In this document: positions 53,123-62,060 of the stretch, piece after piece
How the letters are laid out: every line of letters starts with the position of its first letter
How positions within the stretch are numbered: position 1 is the first letter of the stretch
From: Shinella lacus
Lineage (GTDB): Bacteria; Pseudomonadota; Alphaproteobacteria; Rhizobiales; Rhizobiaceae
Direction: 5' to 3'
DNA length: 64,000 bases
Assembly: GCF_010994755.1 (NCBI RefSeq)
Contig: NZ_WHSB02000010.1
Span: 1-64,000 of the forward strand
Position numbers and translations under genes: made by a program
Notes under the pieces: model-generated
What the model saw: only the letters and a program-made list of their open reading frames with translations
What the model was told of the DNA's origin: nothing
The model's database searches: none

Positions 53123-54889
53123 ATGCCGTTCATGTCCGACCATCTGAAGCGCTTCGCCGCCTATTACCGTCCGCACCGGGGCCTGTTTGCGCTGGATTTC
53201 GGCAGCGCCGTCGCCGCCGGCCTGCTGGAACTGGCCTTTCCCGTCGCGGTGACGCTCTTCATCGACCGGCTGCTGCCGACCGGTCGGCTCGATCTCATCG
53301 CGCTCGCCGCCGTCGGCCTGTTCCTGATCTATCTTATCAATGCCGGCCTGCAGGTCATCGTCACCTATTGGGGCCACATGCTCGGCGTGCGCATCGAGGC
53401 CGAGATGCGCCGCAAGGCCTTCGACCACCTGCAAAAGCTCTCCTTCGGCTTCTTCGACAACCAGAAGACCGGCCATCTCGTCGCAAGGCTGACCAAGGAC
53501 CTCGAAGAGATCGGCGAGGTCGCCCATCACGGGCCGGAAGACCTGTTCATCGCGATCATGACGCTGATCGGCGCTTTCCTGCTGATGCTCTGGGTGCATG
53601 TGCCGCTGGCGCTGATCACCGCCGTCATCGTGCCGCTGACGGCCTGGGTCACCACGCATTATGGCGCGCGCATGACCTCAAACTGGCACGCGCTTTACGG
53701 CCGCGTCGCCGATTTCAACGCCCGCATCGAGGAAAATGTCGGCGGCATCCGCGTCGTGCAGGCCTTTGCCAACGAAGATCACGAGCGCAAGCTTTTTGCC
53801 GAGAGCAACCGCAACTACCTCGTTACCAAGCTCGAAGCCTACAAGGTGATGGCGGCGTCCATGTCGCTGTCCTACCTTTCGATGCGCTTCGTGCAGGTGG
53901 TGGTGATGCTGGCCGGCGCCTGGTTCGTGACGCGCGGCGAGCTTTCCGCCGGTGGCTTCGTCGGTTTCCTGCTTCTGGTCAACGTGTTCTTCCGGCCCAT
54001 CGACAAGATCAACTCGATCATCGAGACCTATCCGAAGGGCATTGCGGGCTTTGCGCGGTATACGCAGTTCCTCGACACGCAGCCTGACATCATGGACCGC
54101 GACAGCGCCCGGGAGGCCGGCCGGCTGAAGGGCGATATCGCATATCGCGGCGTGCGCTTCGGCTACAGCGCCGAAAGGCCGGTCTTCGACGGGCTGGACC
54201 TCGCAATCCAGGCGGGCGAGACCATCGCCTTCGTCGGCCCCTCGGGGGCGGGCAAGACGACGATCTGCTCGCTGCTGCCGCGCTTCTACGAAATCACCGC
54301 CGGCGCGATCACCGTCGACGGCATCGACATCCGCGACATGACGCTGAAATCGCTGCGCTCCAATATCGGCATCGTACAGCAGGACGTCTTCCTCTTCGCC
54401 GGCACGATCCGCGAGAACATCGCCTATGGAAGGCTCGACGCCACGGAAGCGGAGATTCTGGACGCCGCGAAGCGCGCCCGGCTCGACGATGTGATCGCCA
54501 ACCTGCCGGACGGGCTCGACACGATGATCGGCGAGCGCGGCGTGAAACTCTCCGGCGGGCAAAAGCAGCGTCTCGCCATTGCCCGCATCTTCCTGAAGAA
54601 CCCGCCGATCCTCATCCTCGACGAGGCGACCTCGGCGCTCGACACGGAGACCGAACGCGCCATCCAGCAGTCGCTCGCCGAGCTTTCGGCCGGTCGCACG
54701 ACGCTGGTCATCGCCCACCGGCTCGCCACCATTGCCAACGCCGACCGCATCCTCGTCGTCGACGATGGCCGCATCGTCGAGAGCGGCAACCATGCCGACC
54801 TTATCGCCCGCAAGAACGGACGCTACAAGAACCTCCAGGCCGCGCAGACCGCCAGCGATCCCGTGCATTATCTGAATCTGAAGCGGTAG
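53123..54889 (+). CDS. ABC exporter, fused membrane and ATPase domains (588 aa)
   Basis: A six-helix ABC_membrane domain covers about residues 10-310 and the nucleotide-binding domain about 340-580. The ATPase part has Walker A GPSGAGKTT, Q-loop IVQQDVFLFAGTIRENI, signature KLSGGQKQRLAIARIF, Walker B ILILDEATSALD and H-loop VIAHRLATI, all intact. This is the MsbA/multidrug half-transporter type that works as a homodimer. The substrate is unknown; no accessory gene is adjacent. No strong ribosome site precedes either the ATG at 53123 or the one three codons later. Confidence 0.9.
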   Translation: MPFMSDHLKRFAAYYRPHRGLFALDFGSAVAAGLLELAFPVAVTLFIDRLLPTGRLDLIALAAVGLFLIYLINAGLQVIVTYWGHMLGVRIEAEMRRKAFDHLQKLSFGFFDNQKTGHLVARLTKDLEEIGEVAHHGPEDLFIAIMTLIGAFLLMLWVHVPLALITAVIVPLTAWVTTHYGARMTSNWHALYGRVADFNARIEENVGGIRVVQAFANEDHERKLFAESNRNYLVTKLEAYKVMAASMSLSYLSMRFVQVVVMLAGAWFVTRGELSAGGFVGFLLLVNVFFRPIDKINSIIETYPKGIAGFARYTQFLDTQPDIMDRDSAREAGRLKGDIAYRGVRFGYSAERPVFDGLDLAIQAGETIAFVGPSGAGKTTICSLLPRFYEITAGAITVDGIDIRDMTLKSLRSNIGIVQQDVFLFAGTIRENIAYGRLDATEAEILDAAKRARLDDVIANLPDGLDTMIGERGVKLSGGQKQRLAIARIFLKNPPILILDEATSALDTETERAIQQSLAELSAGRTTLVIAHRLATIANADRILVVDDGRIVESGNHADLIARKNGRYKNLQAAQTASDPVHYLNLKR

Positions 54890-55101
54890 CGGATCCGGAA
54901 AAATCGCGGAGGACGAGTCCGATTGGACCGCGTCGATCGTCCGTGAATTGGAATCTGTTTGGGCCGGCGGCGCACGGTGCGCCACCTGCGCGGCCAGCCC
55001 TTATCGGGCCGGTGGTCATCGTGCGCTGGCAAGAAAATTATGGCATCCGCCGGAAACTCGTGCTGATCTGCCGGGCCAATACCCCTACCGTGGGAGCCGG
55101 A

Positions 55102-55500
55102 ATGAAGCACAGCATCGCGCATATCGCGCTCGTCGTCCGCGACTACGACGAGGCCATCGCCTTCTATGTCGAAAAGCTCGGCTTCGAGCTGGTCGAGGAC
55201 AGCTACCAGCCCGAGCAGGACAAGCGCTGGGTGGTGGTGCGGCCGCGCGGCGGCAACACGTCGCTGCTTTTGGCGCGCGCCTCTGCCGCCAACCAGGAGG
55301 CCTTCATCGGAAACCAGGCGGGCGGACGGGTCTTCCTCTTCCTCTCGACCGATGATTTCTGGCGCGATCACGCGCTCTATACCGAGCGGGGCATCCGCTT
55401 CGTGCGCGAGCCAAAGCAGGCCGGCTACGGCACGGTGGCGGTCTTCGAGGATCTCTACGGCAATCTCTGGGATCTCGTGCAGTTCAGCGGCGGGCGGTGA
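55102..55500 (+). CDS. VOC-family (glyoxalase-like) protein (132 aa)
   Basis: Two beta-alpha-beta-beta-beta units: MKHSIAHIALVVRDYDEAIAFYVEKLGFELVED and AGGRVFLFLSTDDFWRDHALYTERGIRFVREPKQAGYGTVAVFEDLYGNLWDLVQ. His at residue 7 and Glu in VFEDLYGN are the likely metal ligands. Bleomycin-resistance or glyoxalase-type proteins of this size have varied roles. GGGAGCCGGA precedes the ATG at 55102, so the long upstream frame is rejected. The stretch 54890-55101 shows no gene. Confidence 0.85.
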   Translation: MKHSIAHIALVVRDYDEAIAFYVEKLGFELVEDSYQPEQDKRWVVVRPRGGNTSLLLARASAANQEAFIGNQAGGRVFLFLSTDDFWRDHALYTERGIRFVREPKQAGYGTVAVFEDLYGNLWDLVQFSGGR

Positions 55501-55504
55501 GGCG

Positions 55505-55526
55505 AGGGCCGCACTTCTGCGGCCCT
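55505..55526. terminator. Bidirectional hairpin between VOC and LysR genes
   Basis: AGGGCCGCA and TGCGGCCCT form a perfect 9-bp stem with a CTTC loop, followed by TT on the plus strand. It lies 4 nt after the VOC stop and touches the LysR stop, and so can serve both convergent genes. Confidence 0.65.
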
Positions 55527-56419
55527 TATCCCGGCGTGGCGTTGATGCGGGTGGAGGCGAAGCGCTCGCGCAGCCATTCGGCGGCCGGGCCGCTTGGTTT
55601 CTGCTTGTGCCAGACCATTTCCAGGGCGACCGGCCAGTCTGCGTCGTCGAACTGGAGGGCGGGCGTCACGAGATCGTCGATGACCGGGGAGTAGTCGATG
55701 ATATGGTCCGGCACCAGCGCCCAGCCGATGCCCTGCTTGACCATTTGCAGGATCACCCAGTGGCTTTCCACCCACCAGACTTCGGCGGCGGTGCGCAGGC
55801 GCTGTTTTTCCGGGCCTTCGCTGCGCACGGCGACCATCAGCTGCCGATGGCGCTTCAGCTCCTCCCAGTCGACCGCCGTGCCGGCGAGCGGATGGTTCCG
55901 GCCGCAGACCAGTTTCAGCGGCACCCAGCCGATCGTGTGGAAGGCGAGGGCCGCCGGCAGCGTCTCCTGCCGCCACATCACGCCGATATCGGCCTTGCCG
56001 TCGAGCACCAGCCGACTGACATCCTCCATCATCGGAAAGAGCAGCTCCAGTTCCACATGGGGAAACCGCTCGGCGAATTCGGCAAAGAGCGTGCCCAGCG
56101 CGCGCTCCGGATAGAGCTCGTCGATGGCGACGACCAGGCGTTTTTCCACATGCGCCTCGAAACTGGCCGCGACGCCGATCAGGTGCTCGCGGCGATCGAG
56201 GATGACCTTCGCTTCCGCCAGTAGGCGCTCACCGGCCGGCGTGAGGGCGGGATTGCGCGAGGCGCGGCTGAAGAGCTGGACGCCGAGATCGTCCTCCAGG
56301 CTCGACACCAGCACGCTGATCGCCGACTGCGCCTTGCGCAGCGCCCGGCCGGCTGCGGAGAAGGAGCCGTGCTCGGCGGCCGCAGCGAAGGCCTCCAGCT
56401 GTTCCATGGAAACGGTCAT
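55526..56419 (-). CDS. LysR-family regulator (297 aa)
   Basis: N-terminal winged helix: MEQLEAFAAAAEHGSFSAAGRALRKAQSAISVLVSSLEDDLGVQLFSRASRNPALTPAGERLL. A two-lobed effector domain follows (LVVAIDELYPERALGTLFAEF; VAVRSEGPEKQRLRTAAEVWWVESHWVILQMVKQGIGWALVPDHI). It is divergent from the PACE efflux gene, the usual arrangement in which the LysR protein senses the drug or amine and activates the pump. Start at 56419 or four codons later at the MEQLEAF methionine. Confidence 0.9.
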   Translation of the reverse strand: MTVSMEQLEAFAAAAEHGSFSAAGRALRKAQSAISVLVSSLEDDLGVQLFSRASRNPALTPAGERLLAEAKVILDRREHLIGVAASFEAHVEKRLVVAIDELYPERALGTLFAEFAERFPHVELELLFPMMEDVSRLVLDGKADIGVMWRQETLPAALAFHTIGWVPLKLVCGRNHPLAGTAVDWEELKRHRQLMVAVRSEGPEKQRLRTAAEVWWVESHWVILQMVKQGIGWALVPDHIIDYSPVIDDLVTPALQFDDADWPVALEMVWHKQKPSGPAAEWLRERFASTRINATPG

Positions 56420-56472
56420 CTATCTCAAATCCGGATAGTAGCTAACTTTGTAATCGGCGATATTGAGATAGA
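56419..56472. promoter_or_regulatory. Inverted repeat in the LysR/PACE divergent promoter
   Basis: TCTATCTCAA (56419-56428) and TTGAGATAGA (56463-56472) are perfect inverted repeats separated by 34 bp. They span the promoter region between the two genes, as expected for a looping or two-site LysR operator. The left arm overlaps the LysR ribosome site. Inside lies AAATCCGGAT (56427-56436), which recurs in the putA promoter. Confidence 0.6.
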
Positions 56473-56512
56473 AAGCGTGCAAGTCAACGAAAACAACAAA
56501 AGGATAGACATC

Positions 56513-56947
56513 ATGTCCATGCGCACTTTCCCCGACCGCGTCCGTCATGCGGTCCTCTTCGAGGCGTTCGGCCTCGCGATCTTCGTTCCCGTGGCGGCGG
56601 CGCTGTTCAACCAGCCGGTCGGCCATATGGGCGTCGTCGGCGTTGTCTCGGCGACCATCGCGACGCTGTGGAACTTCGTCTACAATCTCGGCTTCGACCA
56701 CGCGATGCTGCGGCTCGTCGGCCATACGCGCAAGAGCCTGAAGGCGCGCGTGGTGCATGTGCTGCTGTTCGAGGGCGGCCTGCTCGCCATCCTCATTCCG
56801 CCGATCGCCTGGTATCTCGGCATCACCGTGTGGCAGGCGCTGATGATGGACATGGCGATCGTCGGCTTCTACGTGGTCTACACCTTCGCCTACAACCTCG
56901 CCTATGACCGGGTCTTCCCGGTGCCGCAGGCCGCACAACCGGCCTGA
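56513..56947 (+). CDS. PACE-family efflux transporter (144 aa)
   Basis: Two tandem BTP domains, each of two helices: RVRHAVLFEAFGLAIFVPVAAALFNQPVGHMGVVGVVSATIATLWNFVYNLGFDHAML, then RVVHVLLFEGGLLAILIPPIAWYLGITVWQALMMDMAIVGFYVVYTFAYNLAYDRVFP. The repeated LFE-x-x-G, W-N-x-x-Y-N and Y-D-x-x-F-P features define the proteobacterial antimicrobial compound efflux family, whose members export chlorhexidine and short diamines. AGGATAGACATC precedes the ATG. Physiological substrates are probably polyamines such as cadaverine. Confidence 0.93.
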   Translation: MSMRTFPDRVRHAVLFEAFGLAIFVPVAAALFNQPVGHMGVVGVVSATIATLWNFVYNLGFDHAMLRLVGHTRKSLKARVVHVLLFEGGLLAILIPPIAWYLGITVWQALMMDMAIVGFYVVYTFAYNLAYDRVFPVPQAAQPA

Positions 56948-56953
56948 CGGATA

Positions 56954-57427
56954 TCAGCGGCCGCTTTCCTTGATGGATTCCATCGCGACGGAAGTGGAGG
57001 TGCTTGCGACATTCGGGAGGCTCGAAATCTTCTCGCCCAGCACCTCCCGGTATCTGCGGATATCGGAGGTGCGGATTTTTATCAGGTAGTCGAAGCGGCC
57101 GGCAATCATGTGGCACTCCTCGACTTCCTTGATCTTGCGCACCGCATTGTTAAAGGCGATGAGTGCTGCCTCCTTCGTATCGGACAACTTGACCTCGGCG
57201 AAGGCGACATGGTCCAGTCCGAGCTTCTTCGGATTGAGCACGGCGCGGAAGCCGTCGATATAGCCGTCGTTGATCAATCGCTGCAGGCGCAACGTGCACG
57301 GGGTCTTCGAAAGGCCGACGATTTCCGACATTTCGGTGATGGAAATGCGTGCATTTTCAACGAGAAGATCGAGGATCTTCCGGTCGATCGCATCGATTTC
57401 ACTAAAAACTTGCTTTGTCTTGGACAT
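56954..57427 (-). CDS. putR: Lrp/AsnC-family regulator of proline catabolism, PutR-like (157 aa)
   Basis: An N-terminal helix-turn-helix (EIDAIDRKILDLLVENARISITEMSEIVGLSKTPCTLRLQRLINDGYIDGFRAVLNPKKLG) is followed by a RAM domain (VAFAEVKLSDTKEAALIAFNNAVRKIKEVEECHMIAGRFDYLIKIRTSDIRRYREVLGEKI). Divergent from putA, as PutR is in agrobacteria and rhizobia, where it activates putA in response to proline. The ATG at 57427 is four codons inside the longest frame. Confidence 0.87.
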   Translation of the reverse strand: MSKTKQVFSEIDAIDRKILDLLVENARISITEMSEIVGLSKTPCTLRLQRLINDGYIDGFRAVLNPKKLGLDHVAFAEVKLSDTKEAALIAFNNAVRKIKEVEECHMIAGRFDYLIKIRTSDIRRYREVLGEKISSLPNVASTSTSVAMESIKESGR

Positions 57428-57435
57428 TAAGACCA

Positions 57436-57455
57436 CCAAATCCGGATTTATTTGG
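57436..57455. promoter_or_regulatory. Candidate PutR operator
   Basis: CCAAATCCGGATTTATTTGG contains the perfect 12-bp palindrome AAATCCGGATTT and outer CCAAAT/ATTTGG arms. It lies 8 bp upstream of the putR ATG and about 140 bp from putA. Lrp-type autoregulation and putA activation could both use it. Confidence 0.55.
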
Positions 57456-57593
57456 AGATAGTTCTCGTTTGAAGCCTTATATTGGTGAGAAAGTCCCGTA
57501 GCAATCCACTATGTTCCCGGCCAGCGCCACGAGGGTGGAATGCGCCGGCAGGCGATGTATTCTGCGCTCGGATGGAATGGCCGATAGCCCGAG

Positions 57594-60500
57594 ATGGTGA
57601 TGAAAATGGTCCAGTCTGCAAACGAACATAATGCTCCCGCTTTCGCCGATTTCGCACCGCCCATCCGGGCGCAGAGCGAGCTCCGGCAGCGCATCACCGC
57701 CGCCTATCGCATTCCCGAAGTGGAGGCCGTGCGGCCGCTTCTCGACCAGGCGACGCTGCCGGACGAGGTGACCGCCCGCATCCGCGAGACGGCCCGCAAG
57801 CTGATCGTCGCGCTGCGCGCCAAGCACAAGGGCTCCGGCGTCGAGGGGCTGGTGCATGAATATTCGCTCTCCAGCCAGGAGGGCGTCGCGCTGATGTGCC
57901 TTGCCGAAGCGCTGCTGCGCATTCCCGATAACGCCACCCGCGACGCGCTGATCCGTGACAAGATTTCCGAAGGCGATTGGAAGTCGCATATGGGGGGCGG
58001 TCGTTCGCTCTTCGTTAACGCGGCCACATGGGGCCTGGTGGTCACCGGCAAGCTGACCTCGACGGTCAACGACCGCGGCCTTTCCGCCGCACTCACGCGC
58101 CTCATCGCCCGCTGCGGCGAGCCGGTCATCCGCCGCGGCGTCGACATGGCGATGCGCATGATGGGCGAGCAGTTCGTCACCGGCGAGACGATCGACGAGG
58201 CGTTGCGCAACTCGCGCGCCATGGAGCGCAAGGGTTTCCGCTACTCCTACGATATGCTCGGCGAGGCGGCGACGACGGCTGCCGATGCGGAGCGCTACTA
58301 CCGTGACTACGAGAACGCCATCCATGCCATCGGCAAGGCGTCCGCCGGCCGCGGCATCTATGAAGGCCCCGGCATCTCGATCAAGCTTTCGGCGCTGCAT
58401 CCGCGCTACGTGCGGGCGCAGGCCGGGCGCGTGATGAGCGAACTGCTGCCCAAGGTGAAGGCGCTGGCGGCGATTGCGAAATCCTACAATATCGGCCTCA
58501 ATATCGATGCCGAAGAGGCCGACCGGCTGGAACTGTCGCTCGACCTGCTGGAAGAGCTTTGCCACGATCCCGCTTTGACGGGCTGGGATGGCGTTGGCTT
58601 CGTGGTTCAGGCCTATGGCAAGCGCTGCCCCTTCGTGCTCGATTTCATCATCGATCTCGCCCGCCGCTCCAGCCGCCGCATCATGGTGCGCCTCGTCAAG
58701 GGCGCCTATTGGGATGCCGAGATCAAGCGCGCGCAGCTCGACGGCCTGGAGGAGTTCCCGGTCTATACGCGCAAGATCCACACGGACGTCTCCTATATCG
58801 CCTGCGCGAAAAAGCTGCTGGCGGCGACGGATGCGGTCTTTCCGCAGTTCGCCACGCACAATGCCCAGTCGCTCGCCACGATCTACCAGCTCGCCGGCCC
58901 GGATTTCCGCGTCGGGCAATATGAGTTCCAGTGCCTGCACGGCATGGGCGAGCCGCTCTATGACGAAGTGGTCGGCTCGGAAAAGCTCAACCGGCCGTGC
59001 CGCATCTATGCGCCGGTCGGCACGCATGAGACGCTGCTTGCCTATCTCGTCCGCCGCCTGCTCGAAAACGGTGCGAACTCCTCCTTCGTCAACCGCATCG
59101 CCGATCCGGCCATCTCGGTCGATGAGCTGATCGCCGATCCCGCCGCCGTCGTGCGCTCCATGCCGGTGCCGGGCGGAAAACACGACCGGATCGCGCTTCC
59201 GGCAGAGCTTTACGGCAAGGGCCGGCTGAACTCCGCCGGTCTCGACCTGTCGAACGAGACGGTGCTCGCAGCGCTGGCGCAGGACCTCGCCAAGACCGCT
59301 GCCGTCGAATGGCAGGCCGTGCCGCGGATCGCGGATGGTTCCAGCGATGGCGAAAAGCGGGCGGTGCTGAACCCGGCCGACCAGTCCGATGTCGTCGGCT
59401 ATGTGACGGAAACCTCCAGCGAGGGCGTGGCGAAGGCCGCGAAACTGGCGCTGGCGGCCGCGTCCGAATGGGCTGCCGTGCCGCCGCGCGAGCGTGGCGA
59501 CCGCCTCGACCGCGCCGCCGACCTGATGCAGGCGAAGATTTCGACGCTGATCGGCCTTGCCATCCGCGAGGCCGGCAAGTCGGCGGCCAATGCCATTGCC
59601 GAAGTGCGCGAGGCGATCGACTTCCTGCGTTATTATGCGGAACAGGCGCGCCGCACGCTCGGCGCCGCCCACCAGCCGCTCGGCCCCATCGTCTGCATCA
59701 GCCCGTGGAATTTCCCGCTGGCCATCTTCTCCGGCCAGATTGCCGCCGCCCTCGTCGCCGGCAATCCTGTGCTGGCGAAGCCTGCGGAAGAGACGCCGCT
59801 GATCGCTGCCGAAGCCGTGCGCATCCTGCACGAGGCCGGCATTCCAATCGGCGCGCTGCAATTGCTGCCGGGTGATGGCCGCGTGGGCGCCGCCCTCGTT
59901 GGTGCGCCGGAGACGGCGGGCGTCATGTTCACCGGCTCGACGGAAGTAGCCCGCCTTATCCAGAAGGAGCTTGCGGGGCGCCTGTCGTCCTCGGGCAAGC
60001 CCATTCCGCTGATCGCCGAAACCGGCGGGCAGAATGCGATGATCGTCGATTCGTCTGCGCTCGCCGAACAGGTGGTGGCGGATGTCATCGCATCCGCCTT
60101 CGACAGCGCCGGCCAGCGCTGCTCGGCGCTGCGCGTGCTCTGCCTCCAAGAAGACGTCGCCGACCGCACGCTGACCATGCTGAAGGGGGCGCTCGCGGAA
60201 CTCAAGATCGGCCGCACCGATCGGTTGAACGTCGATACCGGCCCGGTCATCACGGCGGAAGCCAAGCAGACGATCGAGGGGCATATCGAAAAGATGCGCG
60301 CCCGCGGCCGCAAGGTCGAGCAGGTGGCTCTGCCGGCGGAAGCCGCGCGCGGCACCTTCGTCTCGCCCACCATCATCGAGCTGCAATCGCTCGCCGACCT
60401 GGAGCGCGAGGTGTTTGGCCCGGTCCTGCATGTCATCCGCTTCAAGCGCGAAGACGTCGATCGCCTGATCGACGACATCAACGCCACCGGCTACGGCCTG

Positions 60501-61292
60501 ACCTTCGGCCTGCACACGCGTCTCGACGAGACGATCGCCCATGTCACCAGCCGGGTGAAGGCGGGCAATATCTATGTGAACCGCAACATTATCGGCGCCA
60601 TTGTTGGCGTGCAGCCGTTCGGCGGTCGGGGGCTTTCCGGCACCGGCCCGAAGGCGGGCGGGCCGCTCTATATCGGCCGTCTCGTGCAGACGCCGCCGGT
60701 GCCGCCGCAGCATTCGTCCGTGCATCTCCAGCCGGCCGTGACCGATTTCGCGCAGTGGCTGCGCGGCAAGGGCAAGGCCGAACTGGCGGATCGCGTGCGT
60801 GATCTCGGCAGCAATTCGGCGCTCGGGCTCGATCTCGAACTTCCCGGCCCCGTCGGCGAACGCAACCTCTATTCCCTCCATTCGCGCGGCCGCATCCTTC
60901 TCGTTCCCGCAACGGAAGAGGGGCTGCTGGCCCAGCTCGGCGCCGTTCTCGCCACGGGCAACAAGGCGGTGGTCGATTCGGCCTCCGGCCTCAAGGCCAG
61001 CCTATCCAATCTGCCGGCCAACCTCGCCGCCCTCATCACCTGGTCCACCGATTGGGCGGCCGATGGTCCCTATGCGGGTGCGCTGATCGAAGGGGATGGC
61101 GATAGGGTCGTCGAGGCCGCGCGCCGCATCGCGACGCTGCCAGGGCCGCTCGTCCTGACGCAGGCTGCCTCCACGCAGGAAATCCAGGCGGGCAGCGAAG
61201 CCTATTGCCTGAACTGGCTGCTCGAAGAGGTCTCGACCTCGATCAACACGGCAGCCGCCGGCGGCAATGCCAGCCTGATGAGCATCGGCTAA
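57594..61292 (+). CDS. putA: Bifunctional proline dehydrogenase / L-glutamate-gamma-semialdehyde dehydrogenase PutA (1232 aa)
   Basis: There is no N-terminal ribbon-helix-helix, so this PutA does not bind DNA itself. The proline dehydrogenase barrel spans about 130-480 (GRGIYEGPGISIKLSALHPRY; RLVKGAYWDAEIKRAQ; YEFQCLHGMGEPLYDEV). The aldehyde dehydrogenase spans about 590-1020 with SPWNFPLAIFSGQIAAAL, Glu809 in IAETGGQNAM and catalytic Cys843 in FDSAGQRCSALRV. A C-terminal ALDH-like domain follows (about 1060-1232), as in long PutAs that need it for substrate channelling. It oxidises proline to glutamate with FAD and NAD. Regulated by the divergent PutR-like protein. Confidence 0.96.
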   Translation: MVMKMVQSANEHNAPAFADFAPPIRAQSELRQRITAAYRIPEVEAVRPLLDQATLPDEVTARIRETARKLIVALRAKHKGSGVEGLVHEYSLSSQEGVALMCLAEALLRIPDNATRDALIRDKISEGDWKSHMGGGRSLFVNAATWGLVVTGKLTSTVNDRGLSAALTRLIARCGEPVIRRGVDMAMRMMGEQFVTGETIDEALRNSRAMERKGFRYSYDMLGEAATTAADAERYYRDYENAIHAIGKASAGRGIYEGPGISIKLSALHPRYVRAQAGRVMSELLPKVKALAAIAKSYNIGLNIDAEEADRLELSLDLLEELCHDPALTGWDGVGFVVQAYGKRCPFVLDFIIDLARRSSRRIMVRLVKGAYWDAEIKRAQLDGLEEFPVYTRKIHTDVSYIACAKKLLAATDAVFPQFATHNAQSLATIYQLAGPDFRVGQYEFQCLHGMGEPLYDEVVGSEKLNRPCRIYAPVGTHETLLAYLVRRLLENGANSSFVNRIADPAISVDELIADPAAVVRSMPVPGGKHDRIALPAELYGKGRLNSAGLDLSNETVLAALAQDLAKTAAVEWQAVPRIADGSSDGEKRAVLNPADQSDVVGYVTETSSEGVAKAAKLALAAASEWAAVPPRERGDRLDRAADLMQAKISTLIGLAIREAGKSAANAIAEVREAIDFLRYYAEQARRTLGAAHQPLGPIVCISPWNFPLAIFSGQIAAALVAGNPVLAKPAEETPLIAAEAVRILHEAGIPIGALQLLPGDGRVGAALVGAPETAGVMFTGSTEVARLIQKELAGRLSSSGKPIPLIAETGGQNAMIVDSSALAEQVVADVIASAFDSAGQRCSALRVLCLQEDVADRTLTMLKGALAELKIGRTDRLNVDTGPVITAEAKQTIEGHIEKMRARGRKVEQVALPAEAARGTFVSPTIIELQSLADLEREVFGPVLHVIRFKREDVDRLIDDINATGYGLTFGLHTRLDETIAHVTSRVKAGNIYVNRNIIGAIVGVQPFGGRGLSGTGPKAGGPLYIGRLVQTPPVPPQHSSVHLQPAVTDFAQWLRGKGKAELADRVRDLGSNSALGLDLELPGPVGERNLYSLHSRGRILLVPATEEGLLAQLGAVLATGNKAVVDSASGLKASLSNLPANLAALITWSTDWAADGPYAGALIEGDGDRVVEAARRIATLPGPLVLTQAASTQEIQAGSEAYCLNWLLEEVSTSINTAAAGGNASLMSIG

Positions 61293-61339
61293 GGCCTCAT
61301 TTGCAAAGCCGCTACCACCACGAGAGGGCGGTAGCTGCC

Positions 61340-61813
61340 CTAGGCCGTCTGCCAGGCCTTCAGCACCCGCACGCCTTTCGCCTCCACCCCGGGCCAAAGC
61401 TGCAGGAGGTAACGGTCGTCGCCTTCCAGCCCGTCGGTGCTGAGCGTGTCGAGGCCGGCGAGGCTCGCCCGAATGCCGAGCGGCCCCGCCTTCACGGCAA
61501 GCCGGGGTGATTCCATTTCGTTTTCGGTCATGCCGGCAAGCACCAGTTGGCCCGACGGGCAGGTGATGCCCGCCTCCACGACGTGCTGGTGGCTGTCGAG
61601 ATCGAGGTCGGGGCGCTGCTGGTGCCATTCGACGTAGACCGGCACCATCATGTTGCGCACGGTATGAAGGATGACGGCATGCGGTCCGGCCATGAGGTGG
61701 CACGCGATCGTCTCTTCCGTGTAGTCGTCGGGCAGGTCCGCATGCGCTTCGTCGCGCAGGTAAATCTGGAAATAGTCGGCGAAAATGTCGCCCTGGTACA
61801 GAATCCGAAACAT
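61340..61813 (-). CDS. Hypothetical protein (157 aa)
   Basis: A soluble protein starting [63 protein letters not shown] and ending [29 protein letters not shown]. It looks like a compact beta-rich fold. I recognise no family. AGAGG lies 6 nt before the ATG at 61813, preferred over a GTG two codons earlier. It converges on putA, 47 nt beyond its stop. Confidence 0.7.
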   Translation of the reverse strand: MFRILYQGDIFADYFQIYLRDEAHADLPDDYTEETIACHLMAGPHAVILHTVRNMMVPVYVEWHQQRPDLDLDSHQHVVEAGITCPSGQLVLAGMTENEMESPRLAVKAGPLGIRASLAGLDTLSTDGLEGDDRYLLQLWPGVEAKGVRVLKAWQTA

Positions 61814-62060
61814 GTGCACCTCTGCCGGCCCGGTGGAATGCGCCCTTGGACTTTGCCCGAAACGCGCAGACCTATCATAGAGACGGCCGAGACCCTGTCG
61901 AAATTCGCGAAATGTGGGCCACCGGGACGCGGCGGGCGCGGGGCGTCCGCGGGGGCACTAATCGACTATGTCGATTAATCGTGGCCTTCTGGTCATCTTG
62001 CCGGGAGGTTTTATCCTCTGGATACTGCCGCGAGAAAAAGCCATTGAGGGGTCCGCTGGT

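Noticed and set aside
57477-60881. 1134-residue open frame antisense to putA
   Set aside because: Low-complexity Arg/Ala/Gly/His composition, no domain, and the plus strand is an unmistakable PutA with catalytic residues in place.
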